Assembly (NCBI GenBank): GCA_900553025.1
Contig: USBT01000025.1
Coordinates: 1-17,761, forward strand
Reading direction: 5' to 3'
Length of the DNA stretch: 17,761 nt
DNA from: an uncultured Eubacteriales bacterium
GTDB taxonomy: Bacteria; Bacillota; Clostridia; Peptostreptococcales; Anaerovoracaceae
Shown here: positions 6,595 to 14,445 of the stretch, piece by piece
How positions within the stretch are numbered: position 1 is the stretch's first letter
Layout: each line of letters opens with the position of its first letter
Translations under genes and position numbers: made by a program
The notes under the pieces: model-generated
Databases searched by the model: none
The model's input: only the letters and a program-made list of their open reading frames with translations
What the model was told of the DNA's origin: nothing

Positions 6595-7692
6595 ATGCAC
6601 AAAAGAATCATTTATCTGCTAATAATTCTCATAAGCGCAGCACTTTTTTTCGCGGTGTATTTTGATTTTGAATTATACAAAACACCCATTGCCAGGGTGA
6701 TAAATGTCAGCGAACAAAATATTTCTGCTCGAGATGGCAAATATATTGAACAGACGCTCACTCTTAAGGTTGTAAATACTACGAAAAACATAAGTGATAA
6801 GGGGAGCGTAATAAAGTTAAAAAACCGTTATGAGGTCGAGAAAACATATGGCGAGGAATATAAAAAAGGCAGCTATATATTTATAGATAAAACTAATCAA
6901 AACGGTAAAACTTGCTATAGCATTTCAGGGCAGAAAAGAGATTATATAATTGCCTTTTTAATTATAGTGCTTGCAGACCTTATCATTATGGTTGGTGGGA
7001 AACAAGGTGTCCTGACTGCAATGGGGATTTTGGTTAATTCTATACTTTTCATGGGTGGCATACGCATTGCCGGAAACGGGGAATATTTCATATGGTTTAT
7101 GATTTTCCTCATGATTATCTTTACCTTTGGTATCATATTTCTTGTGAATGGGAAAAGTCGTGAAAGCCTTGCTGCATCGATTGCTACACTTCTGACAGTT
7201 ACGATAATCGGAGTAATTTGTTTTGTTGTGATAGCATTCACCCCAAGTATAAAATATGAATTTTTGGATTACATCCCAGAGCCTTATACGCTGAGCATGG
7301 CAAACGGTATTTTTCTAAGCGAAATTTTGGTGGGAGCACTGGGAGCAGTCATTGACATTGCGGTTACGATTATTGCTGCAACAAAAGAGATTGTTGAAAG
7401 AGAGCCTGAAATAAGCAGGGTGGATTTGCTGGGCTCAGTGAGGGCGATTTCCGATGACATAACGGGACTGATGATAAATGTGGTTTTTTTCACGAATGTT
7501 GCGGTGATTTTGCCTGTCGCAGTTCTGGGGATGAAAAACGATTTTTCGCTGTGGACTGTTATTGGGAATCATGGCTTTTTTCTCCTCATAAGATTTCTTG
7601 TAGGAGGTATGGGGATAATTGCAGCGATTCCACTGTCTACGTATATAGGGAGTATTTTCTTCAAGGGAAAGAATAAAGGAGCGATAGGATGA
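6595..7692 (+). CDS. YibE/F family multi-pass membrane protein (first gene)
   Basis: A 365-aa integral membrane protein of the YibE/F-like family, found as paired genes in Firmicutes and without a proven function. A first membrane helix (about 4-23) is followed by an extracytoplasmic domain (about 25-115) that looks beta-rich (ARVINVSEQNISARDGKYI...). About six to seven further helices fill 116-355. The family-typical acidic stretch ATKEIVEREPEISRVDLLGS (about 262-281) is present between helices. GAGG lies nine bases before the ATG. Its TGA overlaps the next start as ATGA, indicating translational coupling. Confidence 0.85.
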   Translation: MHKRIIYLLIILISAALFFAVYFDFELYKTPIARVINVSEQNISARDGKYIEQTLTLKVVNTTKNISDKGSVIKLKNRYEVEKTYGEEYKKGSYIFIDKTNQNGKTCYSISGQKRDYIIAFLIIVLADLIIMVGGKQGVLTAMGILVNSILFMGGIRIAGNGEYFIWFMIFLMIIFTFGIIFLVNGKSRESLAASIATLLTVTIIGVICFVVIAFTPSIKYEFLDYIPEPYTLSMANGIFLSEILVGALGAVIDIAVTIIAATKEIVEREPEISRVDLLGSVRAISDDITGLMINVVFFTNVAVILPVAVLGMKNDFSLWTVIGNHGFFLLIRFLVGGMGIIAAIPLSTYIGSIFFKGKNKGAIG

Positions 7693-8435
7693 CATTAGCG
7701 ATATTTGCAATAATTTTCACTTTTTCAGCAATCGCAATCGGTCGTGACGGAACGGCTAAGGCCATTATTGGAATTTTTGGGAATATAATAGTTATAACTG
7801 TTCTTATTTTTTCAATTTGGATGGGGATAAATGAGTGGCTTTCGATAATTATATCCTGTATTTTGATGACAGCGATTAGTCTGTTTTATCAGAGTGAAAA
7901 CCAGCGAAAAAATCGGATTGCTGCGATGTCTGTGCTGCTTATGATGATTGTTCTTGCCGCATTTTCATACATAATAATAGAAGCAGCGAACTTACAGGGA
8001 TTTCCAACTGGACAGGTATCGATTAGACCGGCGAACGGATACAAGGCTGAGGTTGGGGTAGATTTCTTTGTACTGCAAATGGGAGTTGTGCTCATAATGC
8101 TTGAAGGCGCTATGGTCGATACAGCAATTTCAGTAGTCAGCTCCATGGAGGAAATCGTCAGACATTCGCATCTGAAACCAAGTGAACTATTTGAATCGGG
8201 CATGGCGGTAGGGCGAGGGATTTTAAGCTCAACAATCAATACACTTTTCTTTATATTCTTGGGACAGAATCTAGTGTTTTTTATATTTTTTAGGAATGAA
8301 TTTACCGTAGAATCAATGTTAAATTCAAAAATTTTGTCACAAGAACTAATATCTATGCTTATTTCTGCGATAGGATGTGTATCAATAATACCAGTAGCAG
8401 CATTTTTGTCCAGTCGTTATATGAATACAAAATAA
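7689..8435 (+). CDS. YibE/F family membrane protein (second gene)
   Basis: A 248-aa protein with about six to seven hydrophobic helices and no extracytoplasmic domain, matching the shorter partner of YibE/F pairs. The segment MVDTAISVVSSMEEIVRHSHLKPSELFESG (about 142-171) parallels the acidic inter-helix segment of the upstream protein, supporting shared ancestry. It starts by ATGA overlap with the preceding gene, so stoichiometric production is likely. Possible roles include a channel or transporter; the sequence alone does not tell which. Confidence 0.85.
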   Translation: MTLAIFAIIFTFSAIAIGRDGTAKAIIGIFGNIIVITVLIFSIWMGINEWLSIIISCILMTAISLFYQSENQRKNRIAAMSVLLMMIVLAAFSYIIIEAANLQGFPTGQVSIRPANGYKAEVGVDFFVLQMGVVLIMLEGAMVDTAISVVSSMEEIVRHSHLKPSELFESGMAVGRGILSSTINTLFFIFLGQNLVFFIFFRNEFTVESMLNSKILSQELISMLISAIGCVSIIPVAAFLSSRYMNTK

Positions 8436-8441
8436 TTTATA

Positions 8442-8496
8442 TTTTTAACAAAAAGTTGCAAATGCAACATATGTTTTGTTAAAAATTTATTATAAT
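8442..8496 (+). promoter_or_regulatory. Large dyad and -10 element before the acyl-CoA dehydrogenase operon
   Basis: Perfect 12-bp arms (TTTTTAACAAAA 8442-8453 and TTTTGTTAAAAA 8474-8485) flank an inner hairpin GTTGC-AAAT-GCAAC (8455-8468). A consensus TATAAT is at 8491-8496, with the right arm inside the spacer and no good -35 (CATATG at 17 bp). This layout suggests an operator whose protein covers the promoter, or a cruciform/terminator for the upstream yib genes. Confidence 0.5.
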
Positions 8497-8526
8497 TATT
8501 ACAACAAGAAAAGAGGAGGTATGTAC

Positions 8527-10458
8527 ATGCTTTTCAAAACTACAGATGCTCATGAGGAATTTAGAGCAAAGGTTAGAGCTTTTGCTGAAGATGAAGTAAA
8601 GCCTATCGCGTTTATGCTCGATCAGCAAAACGAGTTTCCTCACGATGCAGTAAAGAAAATGGCCCAGCTTGGGTTTATGGGAATCCCGTATCCGAAAGAA
8701 TACGGTGGTGCAGGAATGGATGCACTGAGTTACGCTATTGCAGTTGAAGAGCTTTCCAGAGTTGACGGTGGAACAGGCGTAATTTTATCCGCTCATGTTT
8801 CTCTTGGTTCATATCCTATATTTGCTTTCGGTACGGAAGAACAGAAGAAAAAATATCTGGTGCCTCTGGCAAAGGGTCAAAAACTAGGTGCATTCGGTCT
8901 AACTGAACCAAATGCAGGTTCTGATGCAGGTGAGACTGAGACTACAGCCGTTAAAAAAGGTGATCATTATATCCTAAACGGTGGAAAGATTTTTATTACA
9001 AACGCACCAGTTGCTGATACATATGTTGTATTTGCTGTTACAACTCCGAACATCGGGACTAGAGGAATCTCAGCATTCATCGTAGAAAAAGGCTGGGAAG
9101 GATTTGAATTTGGAGACCATTACGACAAAATGGGTATCAGGTCTTCATCGACAGCAGAGCTTATCTTTAATGATGTGAAGATTCCTAAGGAAAACCTACT
9201 TGGAAAAGAGGGACAGGGCTTCAAGATTGCGATGTCTACTCTTGATGGTGGTAGAATCGGAATTGCATCTCAGGCACTTGGAATCGCTCAGGGTGCTTAT
9301 GAACATGCTATTGAGTACGGCCTTGAAAGAACACAGTTTGGTATTCCTGTTGCACATCAGCAGGCTAATTCCTTCAAGATTGCAGACATGGCTATTAAGC
9401 TAAGAGCTGCTCGTCTTCTAATCTACTCAGCTGCTGACATGAAGGAAAATCACCTTGATTATGGTATGGAATCAGCAATGGCAAAGGCATACGCTTCTGA
9501 GACAGCTCTTGAGGTATGTAACGATGCACTTCAATTATTTGGAGGAAACGGATATTTGAAGGGTATGGAAGTAGAAAGAGCCTATAGAGATGCTAAGATA
9601 ACTACAATCTATGAGGGAACAAACGAAATTCAGAGAGTAGTTATCGCTGCTCATATCTTGGGTAAGGCACCTAAGATGGCAACAGCTAAAAAGGACAAGG
9701 GACCTATCACAGGACAGAGAAAGAAGATGATCTTCGACAAGGGGTCTTCTAAGGAAAGAGTTGACCAGCTTGTTGAGGCTCTTGTAGCTGACGGATATGA
9801 CTTTACAGTTGGAATTGATCCATGGACGCCAATCGTTGAAGCAGACAGGGTAGTTTCAGCCGGTAAGGGAATTGGACCTAAGAAGAACATGGAGCTTATT
9901 GAAGCTCTAGCAAAACAGGCTGGTGCCGCAGTTGGTTCATCAAGACCAGTTGCAGAAACGCTTAAGTATGTGCCACTTGATAGATATGTAGGTATGTCTG
10001 GTCAGAAATTCAAAGGCAACCTCTATATTGCAGCAGGTATTTCTGGAGCTGGACAGCACCTCAAGGGAATCAAGGATGCTACTACAATTGTTGCAATCAA
10101 TAAGAACAAAAATGCTCACATCTTCAAAAATGCAGACTACGGTATAGTTGGCGATGTAGAGGAAATTCTGCCATTGCTAACAAAGGCTCTTGACAACGGT
10201 AAGGAGAAGAAACCTGCTCCTCCAATGGTTAAGATGAGAAAGGCAACAATCCTTGAAGATCCATCACCATTCACTACATATGTATGTAACGGATGTGGAT
10301 ATGAATATGACCCTGAGATGGGTGATCCTGATGCAGATGTAAGTCCTGGAACTCCATTTGAGGCACTTCCTGAAGAATGGTTATGCCCAATGTGTGCAGA
10401 GGATAAGGACTCTTTTGTAAAGGTTAACACCGGATATGAAGAGAAGGAGGATCAATAA
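8527..10458 (+). CDS. Acyl-CoA dehydrogenase / EtfA FAD domain / rubredoxin fusion
   Basis: A 643-aa three-module flavo-iron protein. Residues 1-380 are a complete short-chain/butyryl-type acyl-CoA dehydrogenase, with the LTEPNAGSD flavin motif (125-133) and catalytic Glu363 in IYEGTNEIQR. Residues about 430-555 match the C-terminal FAD domain of EtfA (GSSR 470-473, LYIAAGISGAGQH 499-511, VAINKN), with Arg473, Ser491 and His511 at FAD-contacting positions; the EtfA N-terminal domain is reduced to about 35 residues. Residues about 583-632 are a rubredoxin with Cys587, Cys590, Cys620 and Cys623. No etfB is nearby, so electrons may pass from acyl-CoA to rubredoxin within one chain. The start is the Met 17 codons into the longest ORF, seven bases after GAGGAGG. 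The next gene overlaps by one base and encodes the likely acceptor. Confidence 0.93.
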   Translation: MLFKTTDAHEEFRAKVRAFAEDEVKPIAFMLDQQNEFPHDAVKKMAQLGFMGIPYPKEYGGAGMDALSYAIAVEELSRVDGGTGVILSAHVSLGSYPIFAFGTEEQKKKYLVPLAKGQKLGAFGLTEPNAGSDAGETETTAVKKGDHYILNGGKIFITNAPVADTYVVFAVTTPNIGTRGISAFIVEKGWEGFEFGDHYDKMGIRSSSTAELIFNDVKIPKENLLGKEGQGFKIAMSTLDGGRIGIASQALGIAQGAYEHAIEYGLERTQFGIPVAHQQANSFKIADMAIKLRAARLLIYSAADMKENHLDYGMESAMAKAYASETALEVCNDALQLFGGNGYLKGMEVERAYRDAKITTIYEGTNEIQRVVIAAHILGKAPKMATAKKDKGPITGQRKKMIFDKGSSKERVDQLVEALVADGYDFTVGIDPWTPIVEADRVVSAGKGIGPKKNMELIEALAKQAGAAVGSSRPVAETLKYVPLDRYVGMSGQKFKGNLYIAAGISGAGQHLKGIKDATTIVAINKNKNAHIFKNADYGIVGDVEEILPLLTKALDNGKEKKPAPPMVKMRKATILEDPSPFTTYVCNGCGYEYDPEMGDPDADVSPGTPFEALPEEWLCPMCAEDKDSFVKVNTGYEEKEDQ

Positions 10459-11672
10459 TGCATAATGTTAGAAAAGTAGTTGATGATCTATATTGGGTAG
10501 GTGCAAGCGAAAAGAGAATTGCGCTATTTGAGAACATCCATCCGCTTGAAAATGGAGTATCATACAACGCATATGTTTTGCTCGATGAGAAAACTGTTTT
10601 GTTCGATACAGCAGACTGGACAGTTGGAAGACAGTTCCTTGAGAATGTAGATTATGTTCTCGATGGAAGACCTCTTGATTATGTTGTTATAAATCACATG
10701 GAGCCTGACCACGCGGCTTCTATTGAGGAAATTATTTTGAGACACCCTGATGTTAAGGTAGTTTCAACGGAAAAGGCATTTATGATGATGCACCAGTTCA
10801 ACTTCCCTGTAAATGATAATTTTGTGCAGGTGAAGGCAGGCGATAGCATGAGCTTCGGTAAGCACAATGTTGTATTCGTAGACGCTCCTATGGTTCACTG
10901 GCCTGAGGCAATGGTTACTTTTGATACGACTAACGGTGTTCTGTTCTCCGCTGACGCATTCGGTTCATTTAAGTCGCTTGACGGCGCAAGATTTGCTGAC
11001 GAGGTTGACTTTAAGAATGACTGGCTTGATGAGGCAAGAAGATATTATACGAACATCGTAGGCAAGTATGGCCCACAGGTTATGGAGCTTCTTAAGAAGG
11101 CTGGAACAATTGATATTAAGGTTATCTGCCCACTTCACGGACCAATTTGGAGACAGGATCTTGGATGGATTATCGACAAGTATGTACACTGGGCAACATA
11201 TCAGCCTGAGGAAAAGGGTGTGCTTGTTGTATACGCTTCAATGTATGGTAACACTGAGGCAGCTGCTCACATTTTGGCTGCAAAGCTTGTTGAAAAAGGC
11301 ATGACTAACATCAAGATGTATGACGTTTCAAAGACCCACATGTCTTATCTGATTTCCGAAGTATTCAAATATAGCCACCTCGCTCTACTTTCGTGCACTT
11401 ATAATTTGGGAATTTTCCCACCTATGGAGGATTTCCTGAGAGATATGCAGCGCTTGAATCTACAAAAGAGGGTTTGCGCAGTAGTTGAAAACGGTTCTTG
11501 GGCACCGCAGGCTGGCTCAAAGATGATTGAAATGCTACAGGATATGAAGCAGATGACTGTTTTAAATGAGCAGGTTAGCGTTCTTTCTTCAGTGAATAAG
11601 ATGACGGAATCTGAGCTTGATGATCTTGCAGAGAGTATTATCGAATCCATGGGGCAGGAATACAAATACTAG
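10458..11672 (+). CDS. Flavodiiron protein (rubredoxin:O2/NO oxidoreductase)
   Basis: A 404-aa cytoplasmic A-type flavodiiron protein that reduces O2 to water or NO to N2O. The metallo-beta-lactamase-like domain (1-250) keeps all iron ligands: His80, Glu82, Asp84, His85 (NHMEPDH), His147, Asp166 and His227 (CPLHGPIW). The flavodoxin domain (about 254-400) has the FMN phosphate loop SMYGNTE at 261-267. It has no rubredoxin domain of its own, but the TAATG junction couples it to the upstream fusion that ends in one. AAGGAGG lies seven bases before the ATG. Whether O2 or NO is the true substrate cannot be read from sequence. Confidence 0.95.
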   Translation: MHNVRKVVDDLYWVGASEKRIALFENIHPLENGVSYNAYVLLDEKTVLFDTADWTVGRQFLENVDYVLDGRPLDYVVINHMEPDHAASIEEIILRHPDVKVVSTEKAFMMMHQFNFPVNDNFVQVKAGDSMSFGKHNVVFVDAPMVHWPEAMVTFDTTNGVLFSADAFGSFKSLDGARFADEVDFKNDWLDEARRYYTNIVGKYGPQVMELLKKAGTIDIKVICPLHGPIWRQDLGWIIDKYVHWATYQPEEKGVLVVYASMYGNTEAAAHILAAKLVEKGMTNIKMYDVSKTHMSYLISEVFKYSHLALLSCTYNLGIFPPMEDFLRDMQRLNLQKRVCAVVENGSWAPQAGSKMIEMLQDMKQMTVLNEQVSVLSSVNKMTESELDDLAESIIESMGQEYKY

Positions 11673-11732
11673 AATCTTTAAAGGCTAGTGGCTACGTGGC
11701 TATTTGCGATAAATTTTCAAATTTAAGAACTA

Positions 11733-11885
11733 GTTACAACAAAGGAATAACTGCAACAAAGTAATTGTCACGAAAAAGCACAAGTTGCGATATAGTAGTA
11801 CTCGCTACAAAGCAATAGTTACGACGAGGAAATCGTAACAACAAGGTAATAGCCACAACAAAGTAACAGTTACAACAAAATAGCA
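11733..11885. repeat. Tandem array, exactly 17-bp unit, nine copies
   Basis: Nine head-to-tail units start at 11733 and every 17 bp after, with no indel. The unit is close to GTTACAACAAAGTAATA. Units 1, 2, 7, 8 and 9 are closest to consensus; 3, 4 and 6 are most diverged. It lies between the flavodiiron stop codon and a terminator, so it should be transcribed as a 3' untranslated region. A minus-strand ORF crossing it is an artefact of the AT-rich repeat. Confidence 0.92.
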
Positions 11886-11887
11886 AG

Positions 11888-11937
11888 AAGAAGCGTCTAT
11901 CTGATGCCGAAATGGTGCCAGGTGGACGCTTTTTGTT
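11888..11937 (+). terminator. Terminator of the fusion/flavodiiron operon
   Basis: An 11-bp stem with two G-U pairs (AGCGTCTATCT 11892-11902 with AGGTGGACGCT 11920-11930) is followed by TTTTGTTG. It begins just after the 17-bp array and about 220 bp after the stop codon. Confidence 0.75.
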
Positions 11938-12132
11938 GTATAGCTTTAGTTGAGGTTCATTTTCTTCATTGTTTTTATCAATATACTGCATAGGAATTCA
12001 CTGTTTAATAAATTTTTGCGATTTTAGGATTATAGCACAAAAAGAGTTGGTAAAAATGCTCGAAATGTAAAATAATCTCAAAATGATATTATTATAGCGC
12101 CTGATTTATAGTAAATAATTAAATTAAGACTT
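11938..12132. other. AT-rich intergenic stretch
   Basis: No gene, repeat or clear signal is visible here. Short ORFs lack ribosome sites. With the array, the terminator and the promoter region this completes the 609-base gap 11673-12281. Confidence 0.5.
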
Positions 12133-12206
12133 TCTTAAGAAAAATTTATATATCTTAAGAAAAATTTATAAATTCGCTTGACATGAGTAATAATATAGTA
12201 TAGAAT
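12133..12206 (+). promoter_or_regulatory. Promoter of the NlpC/P60 gene with an 18-bp direct repeat
   Basis: TTGACA (12178-12183), a 17-bp spacer and TAGAAT (12201-12206) form a strong promoter. Just upstream, TCTTAAGAAAAATTTATA occurs twice perfectly (12133-12150 and 12153-12170), 20 bp apart. Each copy holds a CTTAAG palindrome and an A tract. The second ends seven bases before the -35, so the pair could be an activator site or an UP-like element. Confidence 0.75.
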
Positions 12207-12281
12207 TCACTCGTTGGATAAATAAATATTAAATTTAATTAAGAAATTTAGTTAAAGCAGTTTTATTTAGAAGGAAGAAAA

Positions 12282-13454
12282 ATGGAAAGATTTATTAAAT
12301 TTAGCAAAGAAAAGTACACATTAATAGGGGGCGCTCTAATTGCACTTATTCTTTTCATGGGGGTTATGATTTACTCTTCAAAAGCGTATGCAAATGAAGA
12401 ATATTGGGATATTAAAATTGACGATAAGACAGTAGCTGTTGTATCTTCAGAATCTGAAGGAAACAAAGTTGTTGAAGGAGTTAAAAATGCTTATGTGATT
12501 GAAGGTGCGAAAGTAGACTCTGTATCGTTTGACAAGGAACTCAAATCTGAAAGACATAAGTTTGCAAATGATAAGACTCCTGAGATTAGTTCATCTGAAG
12601 ATGTGGTTAAGAAAATAATCAAGGGCGTTAAAGGTGAGCAGACATATACTATTAAGGATGGAGATACAGCATGGGATTTGGCATATGAAAATGGTCTTTC
12701 ATATGAGCAATTTATGGCAATGAATAAGAGCAACGATTTCGATCCTGAAAACATTATGCCAGGTGATGAAGTCGTTATAAGCGAAATGGTACCGTATATT
12801 AACGTTACGACAAAGCAGACCTTTGAATCAGAAGAAGTTCTTGCACCTGAAATAGAATACATAGAAGATGATTCTATGTATGAGGGTGAAACAAAGATTA
12901 AGGAAGAGGGTAAGGTTGGAAGTAAGCTAGTAAAATATTCTCAGACTTCTTTAAATAATACAGTTTCAGAAAAAGTTGCTTTAGATGAGAAGATTACTAA
13001 AGAATCAGAAAAAACCGTAATTCTGAAAGGAACTAAGGAAAGACCTGCTGCTAAGACATCGTCTTCAAGAGGATCATCTTCTTATGGATCATCGCCTGTT
13101 TATGGCTCAGGAAAAGGAGCCACTATAGCTGCTACAGCTCGTTCATTAGTTGGATCAAGCATGGATTGTGTTGCTCTTGTTTCGAGAGCTCTAGCAGGTG
13201 CGGGTATAAGCTTCAGCGGTTGGCCAGAACAGTTCTTTGCACTTGGACCTGTAGTATCAGGCGGAATTCCAGCTGCACAGCCTGGAGATATTCTGATATA
13301 TCAGCATACTATTGGTGCTAATGGCGGAGCTCACTATGATCACGTTGCAGTTTATATCGGTGGCGGAATGGCCGTACATGGTGGCTGGAATGGAGGCAGT
13401 GTTGTAGTTGCCAGTGCATATGCAGGCTCAGGCATTTCTGTTGTTAGACCTTAA
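12282..13454 (+). CDS. LysM-G5-NlpC/P60 cell-wall peptidase
   Basis: A 390-aa exported protein likely to cut peptidoglycan stem peptides. Residues 14-36 form a signal or anchor helix; AYANEE after it could be a cleavage site. A LysM domain spans about 119-167 (YTIKDGDTAWDLA), a G5 domain about 170-252, then a Ser/Gly-rich linker (259-278). The NlpC/P60 catalytic domain (about 279-390) has Cys296 (MDCVALV), His354 (HYDHVAVYIG) and His366 (AVHGG). The usual DCSG motif reads DCVA, a modest departure. AAGGA precedes the start by eight or nine bases. It is a single-gene unit, with its own promoter and terminator. Confidence 0.92.
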   Translation: MERFIKFSKEKYTLIGGALIALILFMGVMIYSSKAYANEEYWDIKIDDKTVAVVSSESEGNKVVEGVKNAYVIEGAKVDSVSFDKELKSERHKFANDKTPEISSSEDVVKKIIKGVKGEQTYTIKDGDTAWDLAYENGLSYEQFMAMNKSNDFDPENIMPGDEVVISEMVPYINVTTKQTFESEEVLAPEIEYIEDDSMYEGETKIKEEGKVGSKLVKYSQTSLNNTVSEKVALDEKITKESEKTVILKGTKERPAAKTSSSRGSSSYGSSPVYGSGKGATIAATARSLVGSSMDCVALVSRALAGAGISFSGWPEQFFALGPVVSGGIPAAQPGDILIYQHTIGANGGAHYDHVAVYIGGGMAVHGGWNGGSVVVASAYAGSGISVVRP

Positions 13455-13491
13455 AGAATTATATCTAGATTTTAAATTATTGTATAATTAA

Positions 13492-13520
13492 AAATCCCTC
13501 GGCAAAATGCCGAGGGATTT
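13492..13520 (+). terminator. Bidirectional terminator after the NlpC/P60 gene
   Basis: A perfect 13-bp stem (13492-13504 with 13508-13520, core CCCTCGGCA) with an AAA loop lies 38 bp after the stop. T-rich tails occur on both strands: TTTCTTG on plus and TTTTTAATT on minus. Confidence 0.88.
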
Positions 13521-13535
13521 CTTGTATATGTAAAA

Positions 13536-13554
13536 CCCCACGTTTTACGTGGGG
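13536..13554 (-). terminator. Terminator of the PHP-domain gene
   Basis: CCCCACGT (13536-13543) pairs perfectly with ACGTGGGG (13547-13554) around a 3-nt loop. On the minus strand it is followed by TTTTAC. It lies 31 bp beyond the stop of the minus-strand gene. Confidence 0.75.
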
Positions 13555-13585
13555 CTGTTATTACGCATACATAATGGAAACAGAA

Positions 13586-14371
13586 TCAGTCAATCATAGC
13601 TAGATAGTGCATCATGTTTCTAAATGGAGAAAAGATACAGCCTAGAAGTCTATTGTATGATCTGAAACCATAGGTAGCAAATATTGAATTTCTCTTTTTG
13701 TACTTTTTGAGAAATTCTCTTTCCTGTCCACCAAAGTCAATAATATCGCGATTTTTTATTGCTTCAATCATATCGTTATTACATCTTATTTCTCTATTAA
13801 ATATAGTATATGCGGTACCAACATATTCTCCTTTGTGAGAATCTGAGCCACCAACACAAGGCAATCCTAATCTAGTTGCACAAATGGTTGCCGCTTGATT
13901 TGCTATTTGGGTTTCACATGTATTAAACCCTTCAAAGAAATCACAATCGCTAAGCAATTTAGAATTTCTCATAAGTTTATTACAGAACATAGCACTTGAA
14001 CTCTTGGCTCCAAAAGGATGCGCGGGACCAAGAACACCACCATTTTTGTGAACAACATTCTTTAAGGATTTGAATGACATTCCTCTAACTTGAAGAACTT
14101 GCAAATCAACACCATCAGGCATTATTACAATAAAATGTCCTGCATCACATGTGTCATATTCAACACCCATAAGAACTGTAAAATTATCTACAGCTGTATC
14201 CTTATTTTGTAAGTGTGAACGCCAATGACGATATCCCTTATAGGAGTCGTGATCTGTAACGAGCATTCCGTCAAAACCCTTGGATTTTAGGATTTGAATA
14301 TATTCTTTGATAGATATTTTAGCGTCGATAGAACCTTCTTTAGTATGACAGTGCATATCAAACTTCGGCAA
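13586..14371 (-). CDS. PHP-domain metal-dependent phosphoesterase
   Basis: A 261-aa cytoplasmic protein with the PHP fold, which binds two or three metals and hydrolyses phosphoesters; some members act on 3',5'-bisphosphonucleosides, others on histidinol phosphate or nucleic acids. The PHP motifs appear in order: DMHCHT (5-10), VTDHDSYKG (38-46), GVEYD (69-73), AHPFG (117-121) and GGSDSHKGEYVGT (174-186). The Lys/Arg-rich C-terminus (about 213-261) is unassigned. The start is TTG, not ATG: AGGGAGG lies eight bases upstream, and the first in-frame ATG (residue 6) would begin inside the first metal motif. The substrate is not evident. Confidence 0.88.
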   Translation of the reverse strand: MPKFDMHCHTKEGSIDAKISIKEYIQILKSKGFDGMLVTDHDSYKGYRHWRSHLQNKDTAVDNFTVLMGVEYDTCDAGHFIVIMPDGVDLQVLQVRGMSFKSLKNVVHKNGGVLGPAHPFGAKSSSAMFCNKLMRNSKLLSDCDFFEGFNTCETQIANQAATICATRLGLPCVGGSDSHKGEYVGTAYTIFNREIRCNNDMIEAIKNRDIIDFGGQEREFLKKYKKRNSIFATYGFRSYNRLLGCIFSPFRNMMHYLAMID

Positions 14372-14417
14372 ATTATCGACCTCCCTTCTCTATATTTACA
14401 TCCTATATCTTGCAATT

Positions 14418-14445
14418 ATTATATACCCACGCAGTATAAAATCAA
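14418..14445 (-). promoter_or_regulatory. Promoter of the PHP-domain gene
   Basis: On the minus strand TTGATT (14445-14440) and TATAAT (14423-14418) are 16 bp apart, about 45 bp before the TTG start codon. Confidence 0.6.

Noticed and set aside
8442..8493. Rex operator upstream of the acyl-CoA dehydrogenase fusion
   Set aside because: Half sites face the wrong way and are too far apart for TTGTTAA-N4-TTAACAA; the alternative pairing matches only four of seven in the second half.
11734..11991. 85-aa minus-strand ORF
   Set aside because: It spans the 17-bp repeats and the terminator and has no ribosome site; its sequence is low-complexity.
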